Source: a virus
Direction: 5' to 3' (one strand)
Virus record (IMG/VR): IMGVR_UViG_3300044799_000335
Span: 1 to 42,321 of that record
DNA: 42,321 bases
This document shows, piece after piece, positions 28,326 through 36,330 of this stretch. The notes beneath the pieces were generated by a model. That model was not told the DNA's origin and ran no database searches. It saw nothing but the letters and a program-made list of their open reading frames with translations. A program made the translations under genes and the position numbers. The stretch's first letter is position 1; each line of letters starts with the position of its first letter.

Positions 28326-28985
28326 TTGGATAAAGAAAAAAAAGCAAGATATGACAAAAAGTATCATCGAGAACATAAAGAATATTATAGTAAAAACCAT
28401 AAAAAATGGGAAAGTGAAAATAAAGAACATCTTAAGGAATATCGCAAAAAATGGAGAGAAAAAAACAATAAATATTGTGAGGAATATCATAAAAAATGGA
28501 AAGAAAATAATCCAGAATATGGCAAGAAATACTATAAAGCAAATAAAAAACGAGCATCAACAATTCATAAAAGGTGGTTAATGAACCATCCAAAATATAA
28601 GAATCACATTAATTTATTGGAAAGAAAAAGGAGAACTGATTCAAAATATAATCTTAATAAAAAGATTAAACATGCGATATATAAATCATTAAAAGGAAAT
28701 AAAGCAGGCAGACATTGGGAAAATTTAGTAGGATATAAATTAAAAGATTTAATGAAAAGATTAAAGGAAACAATGCCGAAAGGTTTTAATTGGCAAAATT
28801 ACGTAGAAGGTGAATTGCATATTGACCACATAATACCCATTAGTATTTTTAATTTTACAAAGTCAGAACATCCTGATTTTAAAAGGTGTTGGGCATTGGA
28901 TAATTTACAACTTTTACCAGCAAAAGAAAATTTAAGTAAACATAATAAATTTTTAAAACCATTTCAACCATCTTTAAAAATATAG
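28326..28985 (+). CDS. HNH homing-type endonuclease, paralogue 3
   Basis: The start is TTG 28326 behind GAAAGGAGATTAA; no ATG is available before the conserved region. The 219-residue protein is the third paralogue of the 15191/19071 group: a Lys/Tyr/Asn/His-rich repeat start, GRHWENLVGYKLKDLMKRLK, LHIDHIIPISIFNFTKSEH with the His pair, CWALDNLQLLP and the tail KPFQPSLKI. Unlike those two it has no pseudoknot RNA in front of it; a rare start codon may lower its translation instead. Confidence 0.82.
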   Translation: MDKEKKARYDKKYHREHKEYYSKNHKKWESENKEHLKEYRKKWREKNNKYCEEYHKKWKENNPEYGKKYYKANKKRASTIHKRWLMNHPKYKNHINLLERKRRTDSKYNLNKKIKHAIYKSLKGNKAGRHWENLVGYKLKDLMKRLKETMPKGFNWQNYVEGELHIDHIIPISIFNFTKSEHPDFKRCWALDNLQLLPAKENLSKHNKFLKPFQPSLKI

Positions 28986-28997
28986 AGAGGAGAAAGT

Positions 28998-29519
28998 ATG
29001 AGGCGTTTAATCATACTAATTGAACTAATAATAATAATATATCTAATTACAATGCCAAAAATAAATAGTATAACAAATGTAGAAGTAAAAGTGGGAGCAA
29101 AAGAAGGAATGATAGTAGAAGTCAAAAAAGATATAAAGATAGAGAGAAGGGTAGAGATAGAAAAGGAAATAGAAACAAAGACTGATAAATATTTTTATAT
29201 GACTTGCACTGCATATACAATACATCCTAAATGTACTCCGAATCTAAAAGGGATTACCGCAACCAGGACCAGAGTGCATGAAGGAGTAGCGGCAATAAAT
29301 GTTGATTGGATTAAGGATAAATGGATAATAAAAAGTCCATTAAAATTAGGGGATAAAATTTATATTGAAGGATTAGGTAATTTTAATATAGAAGATACAG
29401 GATATTTTAGTGATAAGAATTATAAACAAGACTATTGGAATGTAGATATATATATAGAAGATTATCAAAGTGCTTTAAAGTTTGGAAGGAAATTACGAAA
29501 GGTTTATATCTTGAGGTAA
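28998..29519 (+). CDS. 3D-domain (RlpA/MltA-like) exported protein
   Basis: The 173-residue protein has an N-terminal hydrophobic anchor (LIILIELIIIIYLITM), a charged helical linker, and a C-terminal domain from CTAYTIHP to YIL. It shows VAAINVDWIK, PLKLGDKIYIEGLGNFNIED, DTGYF and NVDIYI, the three conserved Asp positions of '3D' (Asp-Asp-Asp) domains found in YabE/RlpA-type wall hydrolases. It probably acts on peptidoglycan in the envelope. An envelope enzyme in the early region is unusual; it may serve DNA entry or exclusion rather than lysis. Confidence 0.75.
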   Translation: MRRLIILIELIIIIYLITMPKINSITNVEVKVGAKEGMIVEVKKDIKIERRVEIEKEIETKTDKYFYMTCTAYTIHPKCTPNLKGITATRTRVHEGVAAINVDWIKDKWIIKSPLKLGDKIYIEGLGNFNIEDTGYFSDKNYKQDYWNVDIYIEDYQSALKFGRKLRKVYILR

Positions 29520-29533
29520 AGAGGAGAAGCGAA

Positions 29534-29959
29534 ATGAAGAATAAAATAGGCTGGTGCGGAAGAGGGGATAGAAGAAAAATAAGACCTGAAAAGAGAATAG
29601 GAAAAGAAAATACTTATATCCATTCTTATAATAATAAGCAGGAACAGAGAAATATTATGGAAGAATATTTAGGAAGAGAATTATCCTCTAATGAAATTGT
29701 TCATCATAAAAATGGCAATGTTAGGGATAATAGAATTGAAAATCTTCAATTAGTATCAAGACATAAACATATTAGAATTCATAGACAGAAAAATCCAAAT
29801 TTAAAACCCATTGGTGCAGATAATCCTCTGATTATTTGTATATGTGGATGTGGTAAGTTATTCAAAAAATATGATTTGAGAGATAGACCACGGTCTTTTA
29901 TAAATGGTCATAATCAACAAGGGAAACATTGGGGGTGGAGAAAATTACAAATAGGATAG
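29534..29959 (+). CDS. HNH endonuclease fused to the start of the DUF5131 gene
   Basis: ATG 29534 follows GAGGAGAAGCGAA. The 141-residue protein has the HNH_3-type motif SNEIVHHKNGNVRDNRIENL (about residues 51-70) and HKHIRIHRQ, then a Cys cluster CICGCGKLFKKYDLRDRPRS. Its first eight residues, MKNKIGWC, copy the start of the next gene (TNRIGWC at 29950-29970). It therefore seems to use the original start and ribosome site of the invaded gene, which restarts at GTG 29935 inside the HNH 3' end. Confidence 0.82.
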   Translation: MKNKIGWCGRGDRRKIRPEKRIGKENTYIHSYNNKQEQRNIMEEYLGRELSSNEIVHHKNGNVRDNRIENLQLVSRHKHIRIHRQKNPNLKPIGADNPLIICICGCGKLFKKYDLRDRPRSFINGHNQQGKHWGWRKLQIG

Positions 29960-30597
29960 GTTGGTGTTCAGCCACTTTTAACCCCGTTATCGGTTGCAAA
30001 AATAATTGTAGTTATTGTTATGCAAAAAAAATGAATGATAGATTTAAATTTATTAAAAATTGGAATAATCCAGAATGGGAAGAGAATAATTTTAAAAAAG
30101 ATTTCCCTAAAAAACCTCAACGGATATTCGTAGGTAGTATGTCAGAGATTTATTATTGGAAGGAAGAATGGATGGAGAAAGTTATCGAAAAAGTAAAGCA
30201 ATATCCTCAACATGTCTTTCAATTCTTGACTAAATTCCCAGAAGTATATGCTAAATATTTATGGGAAAAAAATTGTTGGTTTGGGGCAACTATGACAGGA
30301 AATAAAAGGATTGAAAAGGCTTTTTGTATACCAAATAGAAAAGGGCTTAAATTTCTTAGTATTGAGCCGATATTAGAAAAGATAGATATTGAATATATAG
30401 ATAGATATAATCCTAAATGGGTAATTATCGGAGCTGAGACAGGCAATAGGAAAGGTAAGGTTATACCTAAAATAGAATGGATAGAAAACATAGTTGATTA
30501 TTGTAAAAGAAATAAAATATCTATCTACTTAAAGGATAGTCTAAAAGGGATTTATCCGGTAGAAATAAAGGAATTTCCAAAGGAATATAATCAATGA
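29935..30597 (+). CDS. DUF5131 (phage Gp37/Gp68) radical-SAM-like protein
   Basis: GTG 29935 is the likely start because the family's N-terminal pattern begins a few codons later, NRIGWCSATFNPVIGC. The 221-residue protein has CKNNCSYCYAKK at about residues 18-29, a CxxxCxxC-like radical SAM cluster signature, VFVGSMSEIYYW in place of the family's 'vnsmsDlfh', FLTKFPEVY, WFGATMTG, LSIEPILEKI and VIIGAETG. It is common in phages, plasmids and bacteria; its substrate is unknown. It overlaps the HNH gene by 25 bases, the result of an insertion at its 5' end. Confidence 0.8.
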   Translation: MEKITNRIGWCSATFNPVIGCKNNCSYCYAKKMNDRFKFIKNWNNPEWEENNFKKDFPKKPQRIFVGSMSEIYYWKEEWMEKVIEKVKQYPQHVFQFLTKFPEVYAKYLWEKNCWFGATMTGNKRIEKAFCIPNRKGLKFLSIEPILEKIDIEYIDRYNPKWVIIGAETGNRKGKVIPKIEWIENIVDYCKRNKISIYLKDSLKGIYPVEIKEFPKEYNQ

Positions 30598-30959
30598 AGA
30601 AATCAATGAGAAGGCAAATTGAAGATGATCTTGATGATTTATTTTCAATAATAATTCGAAGTAAAGGAAGGTGCGAAAAATGTGGGAAGGTAGTTAACCT
30701 TGTAACTGCTCATATATTTTCTCGCAGAAATTTAGCAACAAGGTGGGATAAAAATAATGCATTTTGTTTATGTATAGAATGCCATTCATGGGGGCATCAA
30801 AATCTTCTTCTTTTTATTGAGTTTGCTAAGGAAAAACTTGGCAATGAGAGATATGAGGAACTTGAAAAGAAAAGTATAGGAATAAAAAAGTGGAGTATAA
30901 TTGAATTAGAAAATTTATATGAAGAATTTAAAAAATTATATAAAGGAGAAAGCAAATGA
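30594..30959 (+). CDS. NinG/Rap-like recombination protein
   Basis: A 121-residue protein overlapping the previous stop by four bases. It carries CEKCGKVVNLVTAHIFSRRN (about residues 27-46) and CLCIECHSWGHQN (59-71). CxxC, H-x-S-R-R and CxxCH in this order resemble lambda NinG (Rap), an endonuclease that acts on branched DNA in recombination. A RusA-like resolvase is encoded 1.3 kb downstream, as in lambdoid nin regions. An HNH-type restriction nuclease is the alternative. Confidence 0.7.
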   Translation: MKKSMRRQIEDDLDDLFSIIIRSKGRCEKCGKVVNLVTAHIFSRRNLATRWDKNNAFCLCIECHSWGHQNLLLFIEFAKEKLGNERYEELEKKSIGIKKWSIIELENLYEEFKKLYKGESK

Positions 30960-31453
30960 CTGAAGAAATTCAAGAAGTAGTAGAATGTAATGAGGCTTGT
31001 GAAGTAAATATACACAAGCAGATTATTGATTTAAAGAAGGATATAGAAACACAATTTATAAAGTTGGGGGCTTTTCTGAAATTGGTAAGGGATAGAAAAT
31101 TATATAAAGAGAAAGACTGTGATACTTTTGAATCCTATATTGCCCAACCCGAGTTGAGTTTGGATAGAAGCACGGTATTCGCTATAATTGGAGTTTTTGA
31201 AGATTTCTTTGAGAAGTCGAATCAATCCGACTTGGTAGAAGTAGGTTACGCCAAGCTCAATCGGATCAGACAGTTTAAAGGGAAACCCAATTTTGAGGAA
31301 TGGATAGAGAAATCAAAAGTTTTATCATTATCTGATTTAAATGCAGAAATTAAGGAAGCCAAAGGAGAACCCGAAATAATTCATATTCCAAAAGAGAAGT
31401 CTTATACTGTTACCTGCCCATTTTGCAATAGAATTTTTCAACATGTAATATAA
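30956..31453 (+). CDS. Helical phage protein with C-terminal zinc finger
   Basis: The 165-residue protein overlaps the preceding gene by four bases, behind AAAGGAGAAAGCAA. The central part (LGAFLKLVRDRKLYKEKDCD, FESYIAQPELSLDRSTVFAI) looks like the DUF3102-type or ParB-like helical domain in which plasmid and phage proteins describe a 'gxxLk.vrd.kly...fe.y....l..s.s.ayr' text. The end CPFCNRIFQHVI is a zinc-binding motif. It is likely a DNA-binding regulatory or partition-like protein. Confidence 0.6.
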   Translation: MTEEIQEVVECNEACEVNIHKQIIDLKKDIETQFIKLGAFLKLVRDRKLYKEKDCDTFESYIAQPELSLDRSTVFAIIGVFEDFFEKSNQSDLVEVGYAKLNRIRQFKGKPNFEEWIEKSKVLSLSDLNAEIKEAKGEPEIIHIPKEKSYTVTCPFCNRIFQHVI

Positions 31454-31469
31454 AAAGGAGTATGAATAA

Positions 31470-31676
31470 ATGAGTAAGTATCTTGAATTTAAATTATTAG
31501 AACAGAAACCCAAAACAAAAGTTATTGAAGTAATATCTAAACTTCATGGTGATAGACTTGGAATTGTTAAATGGTTTGGAAGATGGAGACAATATGCTTT
31601 CTTTCCTGAAACTGGGACTTTATTTAATAAAGAATGTTTACATGATATTGAAGAATATATAAGGGGGTTACGGTGA
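31470..31676 (+). CDS. Small conserved phage protein
   Basis: A 68-residue protein behind AAAAGGAGTATGAATAA. KTKVIEVISKLHGDRLGIVK, then WFGRWRQYAFFPETGTLFNK, matches a common small phage protein in which 'TkvW.V.s..g..LG.IkWy..WRqY.F.p...t.f...CL..I' is conserved. Its function is unknown; the text suggests a small beta-sheet domain with a C-terminal helix. Confidence 0.7.
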   Translation: MSKYLEFKLLEQKPKTKVIEVISKLHGDRLGIVKWFGRWRQYAFFPETGTLFNKECLHDIEEYIRGLR

Positions 31677-31677
31677 T

Positions 31678-31824
31678 ATGAGATGTAGAGATTGTATATT
31701 TTGGAAAGAAAACATATATGCTTATCGTAGAGAAAGTAGTGGAGATTGTCATGTAGAGCCGATAACAATACCAAAAGATGGGGAAGATTTTTGTGGAAGA
31801 TTTATCCAAAGGAAAGGAATGTGA
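31678..31824 (+). CDS. Small Cys-rich protein
   Basis: This 48-residue frame from ATG 31678 follows GGGGGTTACGGTGAT. It starts MRCRDCIFW and contains GDCHVEP and DFCGRF, four Cys spaced as in the small 'C..C..w....g.C' zinc proteins frequent in phages. It ends four bases before the next start. Confidence 0.6.
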   Translation: MRCRDCIFWKENIYAYRRESSGDCHVEPITIPKDGEDFCGRFIQRKGM

Positions 31825-31828
31825 ACAA

Positions 31829-31999
31829 ATGACTGATTATAAAGTTCCAGTGATAACTAAAGAAATGGCTTTGAGAAATGCAATATGTGACTATATAATT
31901 ATATTTGGAGAAAAGGAAGATGACCATATAGAAGCTCGGAAATCTATAAATAAAATAGTGGATGAAATAATATCACTTTTAAAGAAAGGAGATAATTAA
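31829..31999 (+). CDS. Small helical acidic protein
   Basis: ATG 31829 is preferred, with AAAGGAATGTGA in front; an earlier in-frame start overlaps the Cys-rich gene. The 56-residue product is helical (ITKEMALRNAICDYIIIFGE; HIEARKSINKIVDEIISLLK). Its stop is adjacent to the next ATG. The family is not recognised. Confidence 0.55.
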   Translation: MTDYKVPVITKEMALRNAICDYIIIFGEKEDDHIEARKSINKIVDEIISLLKKGDN

Positions 32000-32185
32000 A
32001 TGAATGCGAAAAAGATGATTGATATAAATAAAATTCAAAATTGGTGGCTGGTTTTATCAGAAGAAAAAAGAATAGAAATATATAAAAAAAGAAATCCTGA
32101 TTGTGTTGATTCTGGTTGGAGTTCTTGGTGGTATTATATGTCAGATAGAAAACAAATGAAAATATACCAAGAGGAAAATAAATGA
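32000..32185 (+). CDS. Small Trp-rich protein
   Basis: A 61-residue protein behind AAAGAAAGGAGATAATTAA. It has seven Trp in a short chain (KIQNWWLVLSEEKRIEIYKK; SGWSSWWYYMSDRKQ), a composition seen in small phage proteins of unknown role. It overlaps the next tiny gene by four bases. Confidence 0.55.
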   Translation: MNAKKMIDINKIQNWWLVLSEEKRIEIYKKRNPDCVDSGWSSWWYYMSDRKQMKIYQEENK

Positions 32186-32298
32186 AAAAAATAATTGATT
32201 ATTCGATATTATTGTTAGGGATTATCTTTATTATTATTCCACAGGTAATGAGGAAATATATTTTGGAAATAAAAGATTGGATAATGGGGGAAAAATGA
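32182..32298 (+). CDS. Tiny membrane protein
   Basis: A 38-residue frame from ATG 32182 behind AAGAGGAAAATAA. It has one span (IDYSILLLGIIFIIIPQVM) and a basic/Trp end (RKYILEIKDWIMGEK). It overlaps the resolvase start by four bases (ATGA), so it is likely translated. Confidence 0.5.
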   Translation: MKKIIDYSILLLGIIFIIIPQVMRKYILEIKDWIMGEK

Positions 32299-32651
32299 AA
32301 ATAATAATTGATGAAATACCAGTTTCAAAAAATATATATACGAACCAACACTGGATGTTGAGAAGCGAATACAAAGAACGTATTGCCTGGTTAATATATG
32401 AACAAACTTATACAAGAACGAAACCAGATTTTGAAAAAGCAACTATAACTTTTGATATATATTTTAAAACTAAAGTAAGACACGATATAGCTAATTATTT
32501 AGGGGGTGGATTAATCGCTTGGTTAGATTGTTTAGTTGATTTACATTTTATAGCAGATGATTCTTATGAAGTAATCGGACAGCCAATTGTTAAATTTAAT
32601 TATGATAAGGAGAAACCGAGGACTGAGATAATAATAGAAAGGAGAGAGTAA
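32295..32651 (+). CDS. RusA-like Holliday junction resolvase
   Basis: ATG 32295 is preferred over upstream starts because GGGGGAAAA precedes it. The 118-residue protein has the RusA pattern: IDEIPVSKNIYTN at the start, FKTKVRHDIANYLGGGLIAW (the D..N with catalytic Asp), LDCLVDLHFIADDSYEVIG (second Asp pair) and a final RTEIIIE strand. RusA dimers cut Holliday junctions and branched DNA before packaging. It fits with the NinG-like gene and the recombination genes upstream. Confidence 0.82.
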   Translation: MKIIIDEIPVSKNIYTNQHWMLRSEYKERIAWLIYEQTYTRTKPDFEKATITFDIYFKTKVRHDIANYLGGGLIAWLDCLVDLHFIADDSYEVIGQPIVKFNYDKEKPRTEIIIERRE

Positions 32652-32657
32652 AAAATA

Positions 32658-32966
32658 ATGGATACTAAATTTAATACTTCTGAATTGATAGAATATTTAG
32701 ATGGACTTTTTAATTTTCATTTAACCCATTTTTATAATTATGATGAAGAAAATAATGGTAAATTAGAAGAAATAAAAATGATATTACTTGAAGATGAGAA
32801 GAGAAGAAATTATGCAAACCATTTATTATTAGAAGATGAATTATTAGAGAACGAAATAAATTTTGAGGCTGGTGGTGTAGATAATTATATCCCAGAAGAA
32901 CCTTGTAAGGAATGTAGGGTAAATTATGATATATTAAAAGAGGGGGAAAATGATAAAAAACAATAA
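32658..32966 (+). CDS. Small acidic protein, unknown
   Basis: The 102-residue, Glu/Asn-rich protein begins behind AAAGGAGAGAGTAAAAAATA. FNTSELIEYLDGLFNFHLTH resembles the start of the gene at 27400 (TSELIEFLYNM). Near the end CKECRVNYDILKEG gives one Cys pair. It is the last gene before a promoter. Confidence 0.55.
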   Translation: MDTKFNTSELIEYLDGLFNFHLTHFYNYDEENNGKLEEIKMILLEDEKRRNYANHLLLEDELLENEINFEAGGVDNYIPEEPCKECRVNYDILKEGENDKKQ

Positions 32967-32971
32967 GAAAA

Positions 32972-33000
32972 TTGATTTTTAATATAAAAAGTTATATTAT
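32972..33000 (+). promoter_or_regulatory. Promoter before the packaging region
   Basis: TTGATT at 32972-32977 and TATTAT at 32995-33000, 17 bases apart, lie ten bases before the ribosome site of the gene at 33013. The hexamers are weaker than those of the early promoters (one or two mismatches), which would suit a later or regulated transcript. Confidence 0.5.
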
Positions 33001-33012
33001 GAGAGGGGAGAT

Positions 33013-33456
33013 ATGAAGAATAAATTAGAAATAAGAGAATCAGCCAGATTAGGGCAACAAAAACATCGTATGTCCGGAAAGGATATTTATTCAAGAAATG
33101 AACATATACATAAATGGTTAATTGAAAATGCAGAAAATATAATTAATATGTATAATGAAGAAAAGAAATCAATTAAAAAAATTGCAGAAGAAATGGGGGT
33201 AAGTTTTACTGCTATTTATTCCTTATTAGTTAAAGGTAATTCTTTTAGCGGTAAGAAGAAAAAAGGAGAAACTGGTCAAAGAGGAATCTATCCTATAAAA
33301 AGAAAAGAGGAAAAGAATTTAAAACCTTTTATGGAAAGGATCAGTCCGGAACTAAAAGAAACACTTAGAAGAAATACTGAAATAAATAATAAATTTGTTA
33401 AAAGATATAACTTTGATACTCAGATACTCACGAGGAAGAAGAGAATAAAATGGTAG
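33013..33456 (+). CDS. Helix-turn-helix protein
   Basis: The 147-residue basic protein starts behind GAGAGGGGAGAT. SIKKIAEEMGVSFTAIYSLL is a clear helix-turn-helix at about residues 57-76. The C-terminal part is Lys/Arg-rich. As the first gene under a promoter, upstream of terminase, it could regulate the late genes. Confidence 0.65.
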   Translation: MKNKLEIRESARLGQQKHRMSGKDIYSRNEHIHKWLIENAENIINMYNEEKKSIKKIAEEMGVSFTAIYSLLVKGNSFSGKKKKGETGQRGIYPIKRKEEKNLKPFMERISPELKETLRRNTEINNKFVKRYNFDTQILTRKKRIKW

Positions 33457-33518
33457 ATAAAGTAGTTAAGATGAAGGAAATGGTATTACAACCGAAAGTG
33501 ATAAAGAAGGTAATTTAA
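33450..33518 (+). CDS. Possible tiny peptide
   Basis: A 22-codon frame (MVDKVVKMKEMVLQPKVIKK, then VI) overlaps the preceding stop by seven bases and ends before the next gene. There is a weak GAGGAAGAAGAG site. It may be noise. Confidence 0.25.
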   Translation: MVDKVVKMKEMVLQPKVIKKVI

Positions 33519-33521
33519 CAA

Positions 33522-33752
33522 ATGAGAAAATGGCGAAAAAATGAAATTGCAAAATATGAAGGAGAAATCCCGAATATTATAAAAGATATAAAAGAAGGTA
33601 GAGATGTTGCGGCAACTATATTTGGCTATGGATATACTTTTCCTAATGAAATCAAAAGATTTTATGAATATTTATTACAAACTGGAAGAAATGAATTAGC
33701 CAAGAAGATAAAATTTGAATTTTTGTTTATCAGTATTGAGGATCTAAAATGA
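33522..33752 (+). CDS. Small protein, unknown
   Basis: A 76-residue protein (start KWRKNEIAKYEGEIPNIIKD; then YGYTFPNEIKRFYEYLLQTG) overlapping the next start by four bases. The ribosome site (AGAAGGTAATTTAACAA) is acceptable. The helical text does not match a family that I know. Confidence 0.55.
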   Translation: MRKWRKNEIAKYEGEIPNIIKDIKEGRDVAATIFGYGYTFPNEIKRFYEYLLQTGRNELAKKIKFEFLFISIEDLK

Positions 33753-34183
33753 AAAAAAGGATATGTAATCTACCTAAAGATTCAAATGGAAAATGTTCCC
33801 ATTTATGGGGATCAGATTGTAATTATAAATGTTGTATAGAATGCTCTGATACAAATTGCAATTCTCGCTGTGGATTTTCTCATAAAAGTATTTTTAAAAA
33901 CGAAGATATAATCATCTGGAAAATGACCAGAGCGGAATATTCCAAGGAAGGAAAAGCTCGAGGCGAAAAAGAATATAAAAAGAAACTTGAATTATGGAAT
34001 AGGCAAAGCAAAGAATATAAATCTCTAAACGAATTGATTTCTCCAGAGAAAAATAAACAATGGATAATCAATTGTTATATTAGTGAATGTTTATATGACC
34101 ATAAAGAAGCAGTAATGAAAGCATATAAAGAGGGGAAGGATATTCCTCAAAAAGTATTGGAAGAATATAAATTAAAAAAATAA
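33749..34183 (+). CDS. Cys-rich phage protein
   Basis: The 144-residue protein has nine Cys in its first 50 residues (including CCIECSDTNCNSRCGFSHK), followed by a helical basic part. The CC..C...C..rCgf text is seen in small phage and Clostridium phage proteins of unknown role and suggests one or two zinc sites. It directly precedes the terminase genes. Confidence 0.6.
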   Translation: MKKRICNLPKDSNGKCSHLWGSDCNYKCCIECSDTNCNSRCGFSHKSIFKNEDIIIWKMTRAEYSKEGKARGEKEYKKKLELWNRQSKEYKSLNELISPEKNKQWIINCYISECLYDHKEAVMKAYKEGKDIPQKVLEEYKLKK

Positions 34184-34199
34184 AAGGCAGTGATAAGAA

Positions 34200-34727
34200 A
34201 TGTCAGGAGAAAATAAAATAGATAGCAAAACAAAGCAAGAAAGGGTACATGAAGTTTCTCTAATGTTGAGACGGAAACCGATACCATTTATATTGGAATA
34301 TATTAGGAAAGAATGGGGTTTAGGGAAATCAGAAGGCTATAATTATATCAAAGAAGCGAAAGCGGAATGGGGAAAATATTTTTCACAAGTAAAGAAGTGT
34401 GGGAAGAGTTATTATGTTACTCAATTAAGGGACTTAAAAGACCAGGCTTTTGGTAGAGCTACTATAGTAGGTAAAGGTGAAAATAAGATGGTGGTGGAAG
34501 TCCCTGATTTAAACTTGGTATTTGAGATAACCAAAGAAGAAGCTAAATTAATGGGTATATATCCTTCTACTAAAGAAGATATAACTGTAAAACATTCTGG
34601 GGAAATTAATAGTCAATTAACTCATATATTAAAGATGGAAGATGAGGAACTGAATGAACTTATCAAAAGACTTTCAAAAACTGGAATTAGCGACAGCCCT
34701 ACTGGAACAGAAGAGAAGAGAGATTAA
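34200..34727 (+). CDS. terS: Terminase small subunit
   Basis: A 175-residue protein directly before the large terminase and overlapping it by 74 bases. Its N-terminal half has a helix-turn-helix-like region (KPIPFILEYIRKEWGLGKSE, GYNYIKEAKAEW), its middle is a helical block with Gln/Lys, and an acidic C-terminus (ILKMEDEELNELIKRLSK) could contact the large subunit. Small subunits bind the packaging site and load the motor. Identification rests on position, size and HTH. Confidence 0.7.
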   Translation: MSGENKIDSKTKQERVHEVSLMLRRKPIPFILEYIRKEWGLGKSEGYNYIKEAKAEWGKYFSQVKKCGKSYYVTQLRDLKDQAFGRATIVGKGENKMVVEVPDLNLVFEITKEEAKLMGIYPSTKEDITVKHSGEINSQLTHILKMEDEELNELIKRLSKTGISDSPTGTEEKRD

Positions 34728-36075
34728 AAAAGATCCCTGGCTTCTCTCTAAAATATTATATCCTAAATATGAATTCAAAGATTTTCATCGGGAATGGTTT
34801 TATAATGCTTTAGACAAAGAAGAAGATTTATGTTTAGCTCCAAGAAAATTTGCTAAAACTACGGTAAGGGCTATAATCAATTCGATATGGGATATGATAA
34901 AAAATCCCAATATTCAGATTGGACTCTGTTCGGATACTAATTCCCAGGCGGTGCATTTTGGGAGAGAAACTAAAATGCATTGTGAAAGGAATAAAGATTT
35001 AATTGCATTGTATCCTTATTTAGCACCCGGTAAGATATGGTCTGATAATGAATTTACTATTATAGGAGCTACAGAAATACAGAAGGGAGCTACTGTTACT
35101 GCCTTTGGATATGGACAGGCTACAGGATACGAATTCGATAAACTAATGATAGATGATATAGTAGATTTTGAGAATGTCAGGACGAAATATCAAAGAGATA
35201 AATTAGAAGATTGGATAGGTATGGGATTGAGGCCAATGTTGAAAGCAGGAGGAAAGATAAGTTGGTCCGGGACTCGATACCATCAAAACGACCAATATGG
35301 CAGGTTATTAGAGAAGGGTATAAATACAAATATAAAATCACATAAAGCTATACTTGATAATGGGGAATCAATGTGGCCAGAATTATGGCCGATAAAAATA
35401 TTATTAGATAAAAAAGGGAAAATGGGTTCGATGAGTTTTGACGCTCAATATCAAAACGATGTTAAGTTGATGGCTTTAGGAAAGATATTCAAGAGAGAAT
35501 GGTTTAAGTATATCAGAAGAGATCCTAATAATCCATCAGGGTTTATTAGAGATGATGGCGTAAGAATAAATATAAAAGATTTAGCAATATACCAGACTTG
35601 TGATTTAGCAATAAGTAAAAAGGAAACCGCAGATTATTTTGTGATACTAACTTTTGGAGTAGACAAAGAAGGGAATATTTATATTCTTGATGTAATAAGA
35701 GGTAGATATGATTGGCCAGAGCAAAAGCGAATAAGCAGACAGAATTATTTAAAATGGAAAGAATTAGGTTTAAGATGGAGAGGGATTGAATCAGTACAAT
35801 ATCAGGCGGTATTATCACAGGAATTAAATACTTTTGTGGATATGTCTATAAGAACTTTAACCACTATGGGTTTAGATAAAGTAACCAGAGCAATGCCAAT
35901 GTCAGCAAAATACGAAAGTGGAAAGGTTTATCACAATGCTAATATGGAAATCTTACAAGACTTTGAAGATGAATTAACTGCTTTTAATGAAGGGGAGAAT
36001 GATGATATGGTGGATACTACGAGTTACATACCCCAATGCGTTACAAGAGAAAAAGCCACAATTAGAGTGGCATAA
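34654..36075 (+). CDS. terL: Terminase large subunit
   Basis: The 473-residue protein has the motor and nuclease elements of TerL: LAPRKFAKTTVRA at about residues 61-73 (Walker A variant with Arg-Lys and no GKS), KLMIDDIVD at 163-171 (Walker B with two Asp), WSGTRYH (motif III), then YQTCDLAISKKETADYFVIL and NIYILDVIRGRYDWPEQ of the RNase H-like nuclease and a late NDDMVDTTSY. It cuts the DNA concatemer and pumps it into the prohead. The start lies inside terS, behind GATGAGGAACTGA. Confidence 0.92.
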   Translation: MNLSKDFQKLELATALLEQKRREIKKDPWLLSKILYPKYEFKDFHREWFYNALDKEEDLCLAPRKFAKTTVRAIINSIWDMIKNPNIQIGLCSDTNSQAVHFGRETKMHCERNKDLIALYPYLAPGKIWSDNEFTIIGATEIQKGATVTAFGYGQATGYEFDKLMIDDIVDFENVRTKYQRDKLEDWIGMGLRPMLKAGGKISWSGTRYHQNDQYGRLLEKGINTNIKSHKAILDNGESMWPELWPIKILLDKKGKMGSMSFDAQYQNDVKLMALGKIFKREWFKYIRRDPNNPSGFIRDDGVRINIKDLAIYQTCDLAISKKETADYFVILTFGVDKEGNIYILDVIRGRYDWPEQKRISRQNYLKWKELGLRWRGIESVQYQAVLSQELNTFVDMSIRTLTTMGLDKVTRAMPMSAKYESGKVYHNANMEILQDFEDELTAFNEGENDDMVDTTSYIPQCVTREKATIRVA

Positions 36076-36096
36076 AAAAGAAGAGGAGCGAAAGAT

Positions 36097-36330
36097 ATGT
36101 TTATGAGTTTAAAATTAGAAAACCAGATAAAGAAGGGAATTGTAGAAGGGTATTGTAAAGGGGATATATTACAAAAAGTAAGGAAGGAATATGGCCAGAT
36201 AAGTGGTATCGAGTTTTGGTATGATATATGTTATAATACTGTATGTAAGGAGCAAGGGATTAATAGAAAAAGAGGAGAAGAGTTGAGACCAACAAAAGTG
36301 AGGTTAATACCAAGAAAAGAAAATGAATAA
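36097..36330 (+). CDS. Small protein whose 3' end is repeated behind the next HNH gene
   Basis: The 77-residue helical protein starts behind AAAAGAAGAGGAGCGAAAGAT. It ends NRKRGEELRPTKVRLIPRKE, and a similar end (DRKHGQELKPTKVRLNFNKK) closes the HNH gene at 36323. The first copy is joined to this gene and the second to the HNH gene, so an insertion near the 3' end seems to have left this gene with a replacement tail. Its function, between terminase and portal, is unknown. Confidence 0.6.
   Translation: MFMSLKLENQIKKGIVEGYCKGDILQKVRKEYGQISGIEFWYDICYNTVCKEQGINRKRGEELRPTKVRLIPRKENE

Noticed and set aside
28351-28581. A 76-codon Lys/Ile/Asn-rich frame within the HNH gene at 28326
   Set aside because: It is the shadow of an A-rich repetitive coding region in a second frame, without a ribosome site.
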